Shown here piece after piece: positions 24,678 through 32,831 of a stretch of 64,000 nucleotides of DNA; position 1 is the first letter of the stretch; every line of letters starts with the position of its first letter. The notes under the pieces are model-generated. The model did not search any database. It was not told where the DNA came from and was given only the letters and a program-made list of their open reading frames with translations. The stretch is from Bacteroidales bacterium. Lineage in GTDB: Bacteria; Bacteroidota; Bacteroidia; Bacteroidales; UBA932. The position numbers and the translations under genes were made by a program. The stretch lies in the NCBI GenBank assembly GCA_017619675.1, contig JAFZRX010000007.1:1-64000 (forward strand), in the 5' to 3' direction.

Positions 24678-25857
24678 TCTTGAGCCAGTGCTCCTTGAGC
24701 CACTCGCGGACGGGGAGGTCGTAGAGCTTGTAGCAGGCGTAGGCCACCAGGATGCAGATTATTATGATGGACAGCGCCATGTAGATGTGCTGGCCCAGAG
24801 GTGCTTCGCGGTGGTTGGCGAGCCACTGTACGTGCATGTACATTATTGGATACTGTACAAGGTACAGTGGGAATGAGATGTCGCCGATAAACTTGCAGAG
24901 TTTGGCGCTCTTTCCGCCCACCTTGCCGCCGGCGCCCATCATGATGACGAGAGGCATCAGGCAGATGACGCAGAAGGCCTCGTAGGCTCCGTTATAGACG
25001 GCGCCGCCCGGGTTCATGGTCATGGTAGCCCTGTCAAAGGTAGGCATGGCGCCTATCCTTGGGATGCACATCATTACGGCGAGCGCCAGGGCGCACCACC
25101 AGAAGGCTCCCTTGACCTTGATCACCTTGCCTGTGCGCTGGATGAGGAGTCCGCAGAAGAACGGGAAGAGCAATCGGGCGAAGCCTGTGTAGATTCCCGC
25201 CTGGTTCCAGGACCATCCTCCTGCCATGCTGCCTACATTATAGGTGTAACCTCCAAAGATGCCAAGACCCACGGCTTTGTCCACCAGAAGGACTCCGAAC
25301 AGGGCTACAAGGATGCTGAGCGCCCACTTGGGGAGTTTCCTGATAAACAGGCCATAAAGGATATTGGCAATGTACTCGTAGAACAATGTCCATAGGGGGC
25401 TGTTGAACGGATACATCTCCTGCCAGCCGCGGATGTCCATCTTGGGCCCCAGAGGAATGAGCACCAGGGCGCAGAAGAAGCAGAATATCATCTTCCAGGC
25501 GGGAGCGGTATTGACCAGCCGGAAGCCGTCGGCGCCCAGGTAGAACAGCAGCACACCTATGATTGTTGCCATTATGGCCATAGGGTGCAATCTGACTATC
25601 CTTCGCTTGAAGAAACCCCAGAAGGTCATCTTGTCCCAGCGGTCATCATAGGCATAGCCTATCACGAATCCTGAGAGAAGGAAGAAGAATTCCACGGCAA
25701 GATATCCGTGGTTGACCCACTGGGCCTGGCCACGGATATACATGAATTCATTTTCAAAAATGTGATAAACGACTATCAGAAGCGCCGCAACGCCCCTTAG
25801 TCCGTCCAGAATCTCATATCTGGGCTTTGATGGTAGAAATACGTTTTCTTTTGCCAT
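24673..25857 (-). CDS. Acyltransferase 3 family membrane protein (copy 2)
   Basis: 394 residues with about ten hydrophobic segments; an inner-membrane O-acyltransferase of the OafA/YrhL type. 'YEILDGLRGVAALLIVVYHI' carries the conserved Arg and catalytic His, and 'FFFLLSGFVIGYAYDDRW' is the second signature. Such enzymes acetylate or acylate surface sugars, O-antigen or peptidoglycan; the substrate is not predictable. The start at 25857 (M-A-K-E-N-V-F) was chosen because it aligns with the start of the tandem paralogue; an ATG at 25869 overlapping the upstream stop is possible. It is about two-thirds identical by eye to the gene just upstream, so the pair looks like a tandem duplication. Confidence 0.85.
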   Translation of the reverse strand: MAKENVFLPSKPRYEILDGLRGVAALLIVVYHIFENEFMYIRGQAQWVNHGYLAVEFFFLLSGFVIGYAYDDRWDKMTFWGFFKRRIVRLHPMAIMATIIGVLLFYLGADGFRLVNTAPAWKMIFCFFCALVLIPLGPKMDIRGWQEMYPFNSPLWTLFYEYIANILYGLFIRKLPKWALSILVALFGVLLVDKAVGLGIFGGYTYNVGSMAGGWSWNQAGIYTGFARLLFPFFCGLLIQRTGKVIKVKGAFWWCALALAVMMCIPRIGAMPTFDRATMTMNPGGAVYNGAYEAFCVICLMPLVIMMGAGGKVGGKSAKLCKFIGDISFPLYLVQYPIMYMHVQWLANHREAPLGQHIYMALSIIIICILVAYACYKLYDLPVREWLKEHWLKK

Positions 25858-25868
25858 GATATAGGTCA

Positions 25869-27071
25869 TTACACTTGAATTTCCGCTTTCTTTGCCGGCT
25901 TCTTGAGCCAGTGCTCCTTGAGCCACTCCCGCACAGGGATGTCATACAGCTTGTAACATGCGTATGCAACCAGCAAGGAGATTATGTAAACGGAGACGCC
26001 AACCGCAATGTGCTGTGCCAGAGGCGCCTCACGATGCATGTTAACCCACTGCACATGCAGGTACATTGTTGGGTAATGGGTGATATAAAGGGGGAATGAT
26101 ATCTCTCCTATGAACTTGCATATCTTCTGCGACTTGCCGCTTACGGTGCTTCCGGCACCCATCAGGATTACCAGAGGCATGAACACAAGCACGCAGAGGG
26201 CCTCGTAGATGCCGTTGTAAATGACTCCGCCCGGATCGCGCATGCCCGTAGCCCTGTCAAAGGAAGGGGCTGCGCCGAAGCGCGGAAGGCAGAACATGAG
26301 CGCCACTGCCAGCGCACACCACCAGAAGCCGTTCTTCACCTTTATGAACTTGCCGATGCGCTGTAAAAGCAATCCGCAGAAGAACGGATACAACAGGCGG
26401 CATATGGCCGTATACAGGTGATTCTGCTCCAGCGTCCAGCCGCCGCCGAGGCGCCCGACGTTATAGACCACGCCAAAGGTCCCCAGACCGAATATACGGT
26501 CCACAAGAAGGAATGCGAACAGTCCCACACATATTCCCAGGGCCCATTTTGGCAATTTGCGGATGAAAAGGGCGTACAGGATGTTGGCTATGTACTCGTA
26601 GAAGAGCGTCCACGTGGGCCCGTTGAACGGGTACATCTCACGCCAGCCGCGGAAGTCCATGGACGGTCCCACAGGAATCAGGAAGATGGCCAGAAGGAAG
26701 CACACTATCATCTTCCAGGCCGGAGCCTCGTTTGCAAGGCGGAAGCCGTCGGCCCCAAGGAAGAAGAGCAGGACTCCAATGAAGGTACCCATCAGGGCCA
26801 TGGGGTGGAGCCTTGCCAGGCGGCGCTTGAAGAAGCCGCCAAGGGTCATCTTGTCCCACCTGTCGTCATAGGCATAGCCTATTACAAAACCGGACAGCAG
26901 GAAAAAGAAATCCACAGCCATGTACCCATGATTGATAATCTGGGTTGCAGTGCTGTGGGATTCATTCTCAAATATGTGGAAGGCCAGTATAAGCAGGGCG
27001 GCAACGCCCCTCAGGCCGTCCAGGATCTCGTACCTGGGCTTGGAAGGCAGGTACACGTTTTTGGAAGACAT
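25869..27071 (-). CDS. Acyltransferase 3 family membrane protein (copy 1)
   Basis: 400 residues, about ten membrane segments, with 'YEILDGLRGVAALLILAFHI' and 'DFFFLLSGFVIGYAYDDRWD' as in its neighbour. The catalytic His is that of the first motif. It ends with a basic tail ('KKPAKKAEIQV') that the downstream copy lacks. The stop and the next possible ATG overlap as TAATG, so the two copies are probably co-translated. The role is inferred to be acyl transfer from a cytoplasmic or membrane donor onto a surface glycan. No glycan biosynthesis genes are adjacent, which leaves the acceptor open. Confidence 0.85.
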   Translation of the reverse strand: MSSKNVYLPSKPRYEILDGLRGVAALLILAFHIFENESHSTATQIINHGYMAVDFFFLLSGFVIGYAYDDRWDKMTLGGFFKRRLARLHPMALMGTFIGVLLFFLGADGFRLANEAPAWKMIVCFLLAIFLIPVGPSMDFRGWREMYPFNGPTWTLFYEYIANILYALFIRKLPKWALGICVGLFAFLLVDRIFGLGTFGVVYNVGRLGGGWTLEQNHLYTAICRLLYPFFCGLLLQRIGKFIKVKNGFWWCALAVALMFCLPRFGAAPSFDRATGMRDPGGVIYNGIYEALCVLVFMPLVILMGAGSTVSGKSQKICKFIGEISFPLYITHYPTMYLHVQWVNMHREAPLAQHIAVGVSVYIISLLVAYACYKLYDIPVREWLKEHWLKKPAKKAEIQV

Positions 27072-27073
27072 AA

Positions 27074-27117
27074 GCGGTATCAGGTTAGTTTCCTTTAAAG
27101 ATACTAATTAATACCGC
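27074..27117. repeat. Inverted repeat flanking the acyltransferase promoter
   Basis: GCGGTAT (27074-27080) and ATACCGC (27111-27117) flank a minus-strand TATCTTTA element. The left arm lies directly before the start codon at 27071. This could be an operator or an mRNA stem closing off the start site. Confidence 0.35.
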
Positions 27118-27129
27118 CAATCCAAAACG

Positions 27130-27717
27130 CTATTCCTCAACTTCTTCGTCGTCAGGGATGCCGGCCAGTATGGCGGAGTATCCCGGAATTACCTTTCCCG
27201 TTGCCGTATGAAGGTTCTTCAGGCTTGAGGAAACCGCTATCACTTCCCCTTCAGGGGTGATTGCGGCGTAGGTTTCCTTGTAGATATGGGTCACGCCGTT
27301 CTCCTTTCCCTGACCGGAAAACTTGTAATCGTAGTAGGCTATATTCAGGGAATCCGCGCCAAGGGAACCCTTATACTCCTGAAGCATCCTGAGCATCTCC
27401 GTATCAAGTTCTATGCTCTGCTGCTTCTTTGCGGCGTTCTTGTTCTTCTTGGCCGCTACGTACCCGTTATAGAGCCTGTAGTTCTGGAGGAGCACCGTGG
27501 TGAACGCGTCTATGCGGCGGTCCACCTCGGTCCCTATGGTGGTGGAGTCGATCTTCTCGAACGAATCGAACTGGAAGTCCAACTCCCCGTCCATGTCCCT
27601 GGAAAGAGCTTCAACCACAGCCTGCTGGGTTTCGCTCAAAACCGGCTTGCCTCCGCCGCAGGAGCTCAGCAGAGCTGCCGCGCAGAGGCAAACGGTTGCT
27701 AAATGTATGATTTTCAT
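27130..27717 (-). CDS. Lipoprotein of unknown function downstream of dnaK
   Basis: 195 residues. The N-terminus 'LCAAALLSSCGGG' is a lipoprotein signal with Cys about residue 20. The ATG at 27717 was chosen because it starts this signal; longer in-frame extensions overlap dnaK. The mature protein is polar, with a Lys/Asn-rich stretch ('KKNKNAAKKQQ') and an acidic C-terminus ('PDDEEVEE'). I recognise no domain. The start is 4 nt after the dnaK stop, so it is almost certainly on the dnaK mRNA. A role in envelope stress is a guess from context only. Confidence 0.75.
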   Translation of the reverse strand: MKIIHLATVCLCAAALLSSCGGGKPVLSETQQAVVEALSRDMDGELDFQFDSFEKIDSTTIGTEVDRRIDAFTTVLLQNYRLYNGYVAAKKNKNAAKKQQSIELDTEMLRMLQEYKGSLGADSLNIAYYDYKFSGQGKENGVTHIYKETYAAITPEGEVIAVSSSLKNLHTATGKVIPGYSAILAGIPDDEEVEE

Positions 27718-27721
27718 AATA

Positions 27722-29641
27722 TTACTGCTCATCTGGGCCCTGGTTGTCACCGCCTGGTGCGCCGCCCGGGTTGTAACCACCCTGTGCGCCCGGATCATAT
27801 CCGCCCTGTGCTCCCGGGTTGTATCCTCCCTGAGGGCCGGCCTGGCCTGACATGCTCTGGTAAACCTCGCCCATGATGCGGTTGATCTCTTCCGTATACC
27901 TTTCGATGTCAGCAACGTTCTGATCCTTTACAGCCTGCTTGAGGGCTCCCAGAGGGGTCTCTATGGCTCCCTTCTTGTCTGCAGGGATCTTGTCTCCGTT
28001 CTCGCGGAGGAACTTCTCGCACTGGAAGGCCAGGGCGTCGCCGTTGTTGATCTTGTCAACCCTTTCCTTCTCCGCGGCATCTGCGGCCTCGTTGGCCTTG
28101 GCCTCGTCGCGCATGCGCTGGATCTCGGCGTCGGACAGGCCTGAAGAGGCCTCGATGCGGATCTTCTGCTCCTTGCCGGTAGCCTTATCCTTTGCGGACA
28201 CGCTCAGGATACCGTTGGTATCGATATCGAAGGATACCTCGATCTGAGGGATTCCACGCGGAGCGGGGGCGATTCCGTCAAGATGGAAGATTCCTATCTG
28301 CTTGTTGTCCTTTGCCATAGGGCGCTCTCCCTGGAGCACGCGGATCTCAACTGAAGGCTGGTTGTCCGATGCGGTGGAGAATATCTGGTCCTTGTGGACA
28401 GGGATTGTGGTGTTGGACTCCACGAGCTTTGTCATAACGCCGCCAAGGGTCTCGATTCCAAGTGAAAGCGGAGTTACATCCAGAAGGAGCACATCCTTTA
28501 CGTCTCCTGCAAGCACGCCTCCCTGGATGGCTGCGCCAATCGCTACAACCTCGTCAGGGTTGACGCTCTTGTTAGGCTCCTTGCCAAAGAAGTTCTTTAC
28601 GAGCTCCTGGATCTTAGGGATACGGGTTGATCCACCAACCAACAGGACTTCGTCAATGTCAGAAGCGGTGAGATGGGCGTCTGCGAGGGCCTTGCGGCAA
28701 GGCTCGATGCTCTTGTTGAACAGGTCATCGCAAAGCATTTCGAACTTGGCCCTGGTGAGGGTCTTTACAAGGTGCTTGGGAATACCGTCTACAGGCATGA
28801 TGTAAGGCAGGTTGATCTCGGTAGAGAGCTGGTTGGAAAGCTCGATCTTTGCCTTCTCTGCAGCCTCCTTGAGCCTCTGGAGGGCCATAGGGTCTTTCTT
28901 GAGGTCTATTCCTCCGTTGTCAGCGGCGAACTCCTGTGCCAGCCAGTTGATAATTACCTGGTCGAAGTCGTCACCTCCAAGGTGGGTGTCTCCGTTGGTG
29001 GACTTAACCTCGAACACACCGTCTCCGAGCTCCAGGATGGAGATATCGAAGGTACCGCCTCCAAGGTCGTATATAGCCACCTTCATATTCTTGTTCTTCT
29101 TGTCAAGACCATATGCGAGAGCCGCTGCGGTAGGCTCGTTGATGATACGCTTTACGTCAAGTCCGGCAATCTTTCCGGCTTCCTTGGTAGCCTGCCTCTG
29201 GCTATCAGAGAAGTATGCAGGAACGGTAATCACGGCCTCTGTCACTTCCTGGCGGAGGTAGTCCTCTGCGGTCTTCTTCATCTTCTGGAGGATGATGGCT
29301 GAGATCTCCTGAGGAGAATAAAGGCGTCCGTTGATGTCAACGCGCGGGGTGTTGTTGTCTCCCCTCTTTACTGTATAAGGTACGCGCTCTACCTCTTTGG
29401 TCACCTGGTCAAAGGTCTCTCCCATGAATCTCTTGATGGAGAAGATGGTGTTCTTAGGGTTGGTGATAGCCTGACGCTTTGCAGGGTTTCCTATCTTCCT
29501 TTCTCCGCCGTCGGTGAAAGCCACTACGGACGGGGTGGTGCGCTCGCCCTCGTTATTGATGATAACGGTAGGCTGGTTTCCTTCCATTACGGCCACGCAT
29601 GAATTGGTGGTTCCAAGGTCAATTCCAATAATTTTTCCCAT
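27722..29641 (-). CDS. dnaK: Chaperone protein DnaK (Hsp70)
   Basis: 639 residues. The N-terminal ATPase domain starts '[20 protein letters not shown]'; '[14 protein letters not shown]' (seen as [12 protein letters not shown]) and '[13 protein letters not shown]' are phosphate and adenosine motifs. The substrate-binding domain contains '[14 protein letters not shown]' and 'FHLDGI', followed by the helical lid. The C-terminal tail is unusual. Instead of the acidic EEVK/EEVD-like end common in Bacteroidota DnaK, it carries three tandem glycine-tyrosine repeats ([25 protein letters not shown]) and ends in GPDEQ. No grpE or dnaJ is next to it. A lipoprotein gene follows after 4 nt. I saw no CIRCE element upstream and no perfect -7 box. 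Confidence 0.96.
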   Translation of the reverse strand: MGKIIGIDLGTTNSCVAVMEGNQPTVIINNEGERTTPSVVAFTDGGERKIGNPAKRQAITNPKNTIFSIKRFMGETFDQVTKEVERVPYTVKRGDNNTPRVDINGRLYSPQEISAIILQKMKKTAEDYLRQEVTEAVITVPAYFSDSQRQATKEAGKIAGLDVKRIINEPTAAALAYGLDKKNKNMKVAIYDLGGGTFDISILELGDGVFEVKSTNGDTHLGGDDFDQVIINWLAQEFAADNGGIDLKKDPMALQRLKEAAEKAKIELSNQLSTEINLPYIMPVDGIPKHLVKTLTRAKFEMLCDDLFNKSIEPCRKALADAHLTASDIDEVLLVGGSTRIPKIQELVKNFFGKEPNKSVNPDEVVAIGAAIQGGVLAGDVKDVLLLDVTPLSLGIETLGGVMTKLVESNTTIPVHKDQIFSTASDNQPSVEIRVLQGERPMAKDNKQIGIFHLDGIAPAPRGIPQIEVSFDIDTNGILSVSAKDKATGKEQKIRIEASSGLSDAEIQRMRDEAKANEAADAAEKERVDKINNGDALAFQCEKFLRENGDKIPADKKGAIETPLGALKQAVKDQNVADIERYTEEINRIMGEVYQSMSGQAGPQGGYNPGAQGGYDPGAQGGYNPGGAPGGDNQGPDEQ

Positions 29642-29754
29642 AATATCTGTCTGTTTTTATTTGTTTACTGCTACTATGTCACAATAATGCGACGGCTAGG
29701 ATTGTATCTAAACCTGTGCCACCGCTTTTTTTATGACAATTTGGCAGAAATCAA

Positions 29755-29762
29755 TATCTTTG
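29755..29762 (+). promoter_or_regulatory. Putative -7 box of the RluA-family gene
   Basis: TATCTTTG is a perfect match, 8 nt before the ATG at 29771. A leader this short leaves no room for a ribosome-binding site. Confidence 0.45.
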
Positions 29763-29770
29763 TGCAGCAT

Positions 29771-30472
29771 ATGGAATACAGGGCGCTGCAGCAGGCAGAA
29801 TTCAATGACATACGTGACCGTATACTTTACGAGGACAACCACCTGCTTGTCTTCAACAAAAGGTCCGGGGAGATTGTACAGGGCGACAAGACAGGCGACG
29901 AATGCCTGGCTGAAACCCTCAAGGCCTTCATAGCCCAGAGGGACGCCAAGCCGGGAAAGGTGTTCATGGGAATACCGCACCGCCTGGACAGGCCCGTGAG
30001 CGGCATTTGCGTGTTCGCGAAGACTTCCAAGGCGCTTGAGCGCCTCTCGCAAATGTTCCGCGAGGGCCAGGTCCACAAGACCTACTGGGCCCTCTGCTGC
30101 GCCAAGCCTGACCCGGAGCAGGGCTCGCTTGAGAACTGGCTTACGCGCAATGAGAAACTCAACAAGAGTTTCGTTTCAAAGGAAGGCGCGCCCGGCGCCA
30201 AGCTCGCCCGCCTCAACTACCGCTACCTCCAAAGCACACAGCGCTATCATCTGGTAGAAGTGGAACTCCTCACCGGACGCCACCACCAGATCCGCTGCCA
30301 ATTGGCAAACATCGGTTGCTGCATCAAAGGAGACCTTAAATACGGCGCTCCCCGCTCCAACCCTGACGGAGGAATCTCCCTCCACGCCCGCACCGTCCAA
30401 CTCCTCCACCCCGTCCGCAAAGAACCCCTGGACATAACTTCCCCTCTCCCCTCCTCCTGGCCTAACCTATAG
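29771..30472 (+). CDS. RluA-family RNA pseudouridine synthase
   Basis: 233 residues. It isomerises a uridine in rRNA or tRNA to pseudouridine. The catalytic motif is 'PHRLDRPVSGICVFAKTSKA' with the Asp in R-L-D, and 'ELLTGRHHQIRCQLANIG' (the R-x-H-Q-I-R-x-x-L signature) follows. It lacks an N-terminal S4 domain, so it is a short, catalytic-only form like TruC or RluC-type minimal proteins. The target site cannot be stated. The ATG at 29771 follows the promoter box; an upstream in-frame extension would overlap it. It is convergent with the GH10 gene, with a large inverted repeat between them. Confidence 0.92.
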   Translation: MEYRALQQAEFNDIRDRILYEDNHLLVFNKRSGEIVQGDKTGDECLAETLKAFIAQRDAKPGKVFMGIPHRLDRPVSGICVFAKTSKALERLSQMFREGQVHKTYWALCCAKPDPEQGSLENWLTRNEKLNKSFVSKEGAPGAKLARLNYRYLQSTQRYHLVEVELLTGRHHQIRCQLANIGCCIKGDLKYGAPRSNPDGGISLHARTVQLLHPVRKEPLDITSPLPSSWPNL

Positions 30473-30501
30473 GACGCCTGGTAGAGGAAGCGAGGATGTG
30501 A

Positions 30502-30560
30502 TTCTGGGTGGAAAAGTGCTTTCGGTTTAATCCTGCATTGTCGCACTTTTCCACCCAGAA
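30502..30560. repeat. Perfect 18-bp inverted repeat between the pseudouridine synthase and xylanase genes
   Basis: TTCTGGGTGGAAAAGTGC (30502-30519) and GCACTTTTCCACCCAGAA (30543-30560) are perfectly complementary around a 23-nt loop. Pairing continues imperfectly for about 12 more bases outward. There is no T-tract on either side, so it is not a standard intrinsic terminator. It could still act as a bidirectional transcript end or be a REP/MITE-like element. Confidence 0.7.
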
Positions 30561-30583
30561 CTACGTCCGAGCGTCAATCAAGA

Positions 30584-31687
30584 TTATTTCTTGGTGAAGA
30601 CGTCCTTGACGGCGAAGAAGGCCTTCTTGGGCTGGTTCTGGGCGTCAAAGAGGAGAGGATAGTCAAGACGTCCGCGGATGGTGAAGTTGTTCAGCCAGCT
30701 GGTACGGTCAGTGAGGCACCAGAAAGTAACGGAGGATATCTTGTCCTTGTTCTTGTGAAGGGTGCGGAAAATCATAGCGTACTCATCTGCCTGCGCGTCC
30801 GCCATCTCCTTGGTATAGTGGACTGCCTGACGGACCTGCTGACGCTCAGCGGCACCAGGGCCGTGATAGTTGTTGAAGCAGGTAAGGTCAAGCTCAGTGA
30901 TCTGGACATCCAGTCCAAGGGCTGAGAACCTGTCGATGGCGGTCTGGATCATCTCCTCGGTGACGGAGTTGTCCCAGTGCGCCTGCATGCCCACGCCGTC
31001 AATGGGGACACCCTTGGCGAGCATGTCCTTGAGCATTGTGCAGGCCCTTTCCAACTTGGCGGGATCAACAAGGTTGTAGTCGTTGTAGATGAGTTCAACA
31101 CCTTCCGGAGCGTATTTCCTTGCTGTCCTGAAGGCCCACTCTATGAACTCGGGGCCTCCGAAAGTCTGATACCATGGGGAACGGGTACGGTAGATTGACT
31201 CGCCGGGCTCGTCAGCGAGGGCTTCGTTGACAACGTCCCAACAGAAGATCACATCCTTGGGATAATGCTCGAATACGGCCTTGATGTAGTTTTCATGCTT
31301 GGCCATGACCTGCTCCTTGGTGAGAGGATTGCCGTCAGCGTCGTTCATGTAGCCCCTGGGGGTGGAACCGTGCCATACAAGCGTGTGGCCGCGCATCTTC
31401 ATGCCGTTCTCCTGAGCAAAGGCCACGATCTTGTCAGCGTCGTCCCACTTGTATGAACCATCCTGCTGGATGATGCTGGCGGGTTTCATGGCGTTCTCCG
31501 CGGTCATGGTGTTGAAATGCTTCTTGACCATCTCCCCGGACTCTCCCTGGAGGGTGAAAGGGCTTACGGCGACTCCAATCTTGAAGTCATCCTTGATAAA
31601 GTCTTTAAGGCCGGGAATCTCGTCCTTGGCGTTGTTGCAAGCACATAGCGCAACTGCGCAGATTGTAAAAAAGAGTATACGTTTCAT
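30584..31687 (-). CDS. GH10 endo-1,4-beta-xylanase, lipoprotein
   Basis: 367 residues. The N-terminus 'FFTICAVALCACNN' looks like a lipoprotein signal, with Cys about 17, so the enzyme is probably anchored to the outer or inner membrane. The GH10 TIM barrel shows 'MRGHTLVWHGSTP', 'CWDVVNEALAD' with acid/base E155, and 'DVQITELDL' with nucleophile E265. It should cut xylan or xylo-oligosaccharide backbones. Start at 31687 was chosen because the upstream in-frame codon adds only three residues before the signal. The gene follows the AraC-type regulator by 39 nt on the same strand, which suggests regulated xylan use, although there is no SusC/SusD pair. Confidence 0.92.
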   Translation of the reverse strand: MKRILFFTICAVALCACNNAKDEIPGLKDFIKDDFKIGVAVSPFTLQGESGEMVKKHFNTMTAENAMKPASIIQQDGSYKWDDADKIVAFAQENGMKMRGHTLVWHGSTPRGYMNDADGNPLTKEQVMAKHENYIKAVFEHYPKDVIFCWDVVNEALADEPGESIYRTRSPWYQTFGGPEFIEWAFRTARKYAPEGVELIYNDYNLVDPAKLERACTMLKDMLAKGVPIDGVGMQAHWDNSVTEEMIQTAIDRFSALGLDVQITELDLTCFNNYHGPGAAERQQVRQAVHYTKEMADAQADEYAMIFRTLHKNKDKISSVTFWCLTDRTSWLNNFTIRGRLDYPLLFDAQNQPKKAFFAVKDVFTKK

Positions 31688-31726
31688 AGGAATCAATTAA
31701 GATATCGCTAATATAACGATTACTTT

Positions 31727-32704
31727 TTAAAATTCCACCGCATTATACTCCCTGAGCCACTCGCTGGGGGTCAAGTTTTCATTGAGCTTGAAAGCCATAT
31801 TGAATGTGACAACCGAGTTGAAACCGGATGACAGTGCAACCTCAATCATCTTCTTGCCCGGATTGCCGCGCATCAGTTCCTTGGAATACTTGACCCTGTA
31901 ATAGTTCACGAACTGGCAGAAATTGCTGCCTGACACCACGTTGATGGTCCTTGACAGGTAGACCTTGTTGGTGCCTATGGCCTTTGCAAGGTCCTCGAGT
32001 GAGAGCGCCGGGTTCAGGTACGGCTTGTCGCTCTCCATGTACTCCTGGGCCCTCCGGTAGGTTACCGCCATGTCCTTGCCCTCCCCCTCTTCCAGAACTA
32101 TGTTGTCCTTCAGGCGGCCCTTGACAATGGAAAGGATCTGGAGGTACTTGTGCCTGGAAAGCAGGAGGAACACCTTGTGAGGGAGGACTTGCAGGACAAA
32201 CAGCGCCAGCAGTATGACGATGCTCACTATCCACAGGCCCGCATAGGCGGTGAGCATGGATATATAGAATACCAGCGTCCGTTGCATTCGGGCGCGGTCC
32301 TCTATATCCTGCATCACCTGCGCTGTCTTGAAAAGCGCGCGGATGGTCTTGTACCTGCCAAGGGTCCTGATTACGCCGTCAGCCTGCGTGACGGCTATGG
32401 CGGCGACCATTGGCAGGAAGAACCGGAATGCGATGCCGGCGGTTTCCTGCACGATGAACTGGAGAGCGGAAGCAAGGATGCTGCAGACTGTGGCAGCCGC
32501 AGCCAGATACCAGGTAGGAACGGAACTTTGCCGGAATGACGGGGTCAAGAGCAGCAAAGTGTCCGCGAAAAGCAGGCAGGCGGCCAGGTTCATCAATGAG
32601 AACCTGTGGCCGCAGATCAGTACATCCATTACACACATGGCCGTAAAGCCGACACAGGAAGCGATAATCATAGTCTTCCTAAAGGGATCCGTTGTCTTTT
32701 TCAT
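31727..32704 (-). CDS. Membrane-embedded AraC-family transcriptional regulator
   Basis: 325 residues. The N-terminal half has about five hydrophobic segments (roughly 11-30, 36-54, 64-83, 91-107 and 144-171). The C-terminal 90 residues are an AraC-type double helix-turn-helix: 'SLEDLAKAIGTNKVYLSRTI' is the first helix-turn-helix and 'MIEVALSSGFNSVVTFNMAF' the second, with the usual 'TPSEW' end. It is likely a membrane-tethered one-component sensor. It is upstream of the GH10 xylanase and divergent from the isomerase, so those are the likely targets. Its 5' region contains a terminator-like hairpin. No ligand domain is recognisable. Confidence 0.88.
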   Translation of the reverse strand: MKKTTDPFRKTMIIASCVGFTAMCVMDVLICGHRFSLMNLAACLLFADTLLLLTPSFRQSSVPTWYLAAAATVCSILASALQFIVQETAGIAFRFFLPMVAAIAVTQADGVIRTLGRYKTIRALFKTAQVMQDIEDRARMQRTLVFYISMLTAYAGLWIVSIVILLALFVLQVLPHKVFLLLSRHKYLQILSIVKGRLKDNIVLEEGEGKDMAVTYRRAQEYMESDKPYLNPALSLEDLAKAIGTNKVYLSRTINVVSGSNFCQFVNYYRVKYSKELMRGNPGKKMIEVALSSGFNSVVTFNMAFKLNENLTPSEWLREYNAVEF

Positions 32705-32720
32705 CGTTTAAAACATTTTC

Positions 32721-32772
32721 TTGATAATAAAAATAAAAAAGATACCCCACCGGAAACATTATCAGGTGGGGG
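32721..32772 (-). terminator. Terminator-like hairpin in the leader of the AraC-type regulator
   Basis: On the minus strand CCCCACC (plus 32765-32771) pairs with GGTGGGG (plus 32745-32751) across a 13-nt loop, followed by a T-rich run (TATCTTTTTTATTTTT). No minus-strand gene lies upstream, so this could act as an attenuator in the regulator's own leader or block antisense transcription. Confidence 0.5.
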
Positions 32773-32798
32773 TCTAAAGACAAATTAATTCTTTTTTT

Positions 32799-32806
32799 AT
32801 ATCTTT
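32799..32806 (+). promoter_or_regulatory. Putative -7 box of the sugar isomerase gene
   Basis: The plus strand around 32799-32806 reads TATCTTTA, a one-mismatch fit to TAnnTTTG, about 25 nt before the ATG at 32832. Confidence 0.35.
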
Positions 32807-32831
32807 ATTGGTCATTATCACCTCAGAAGCC

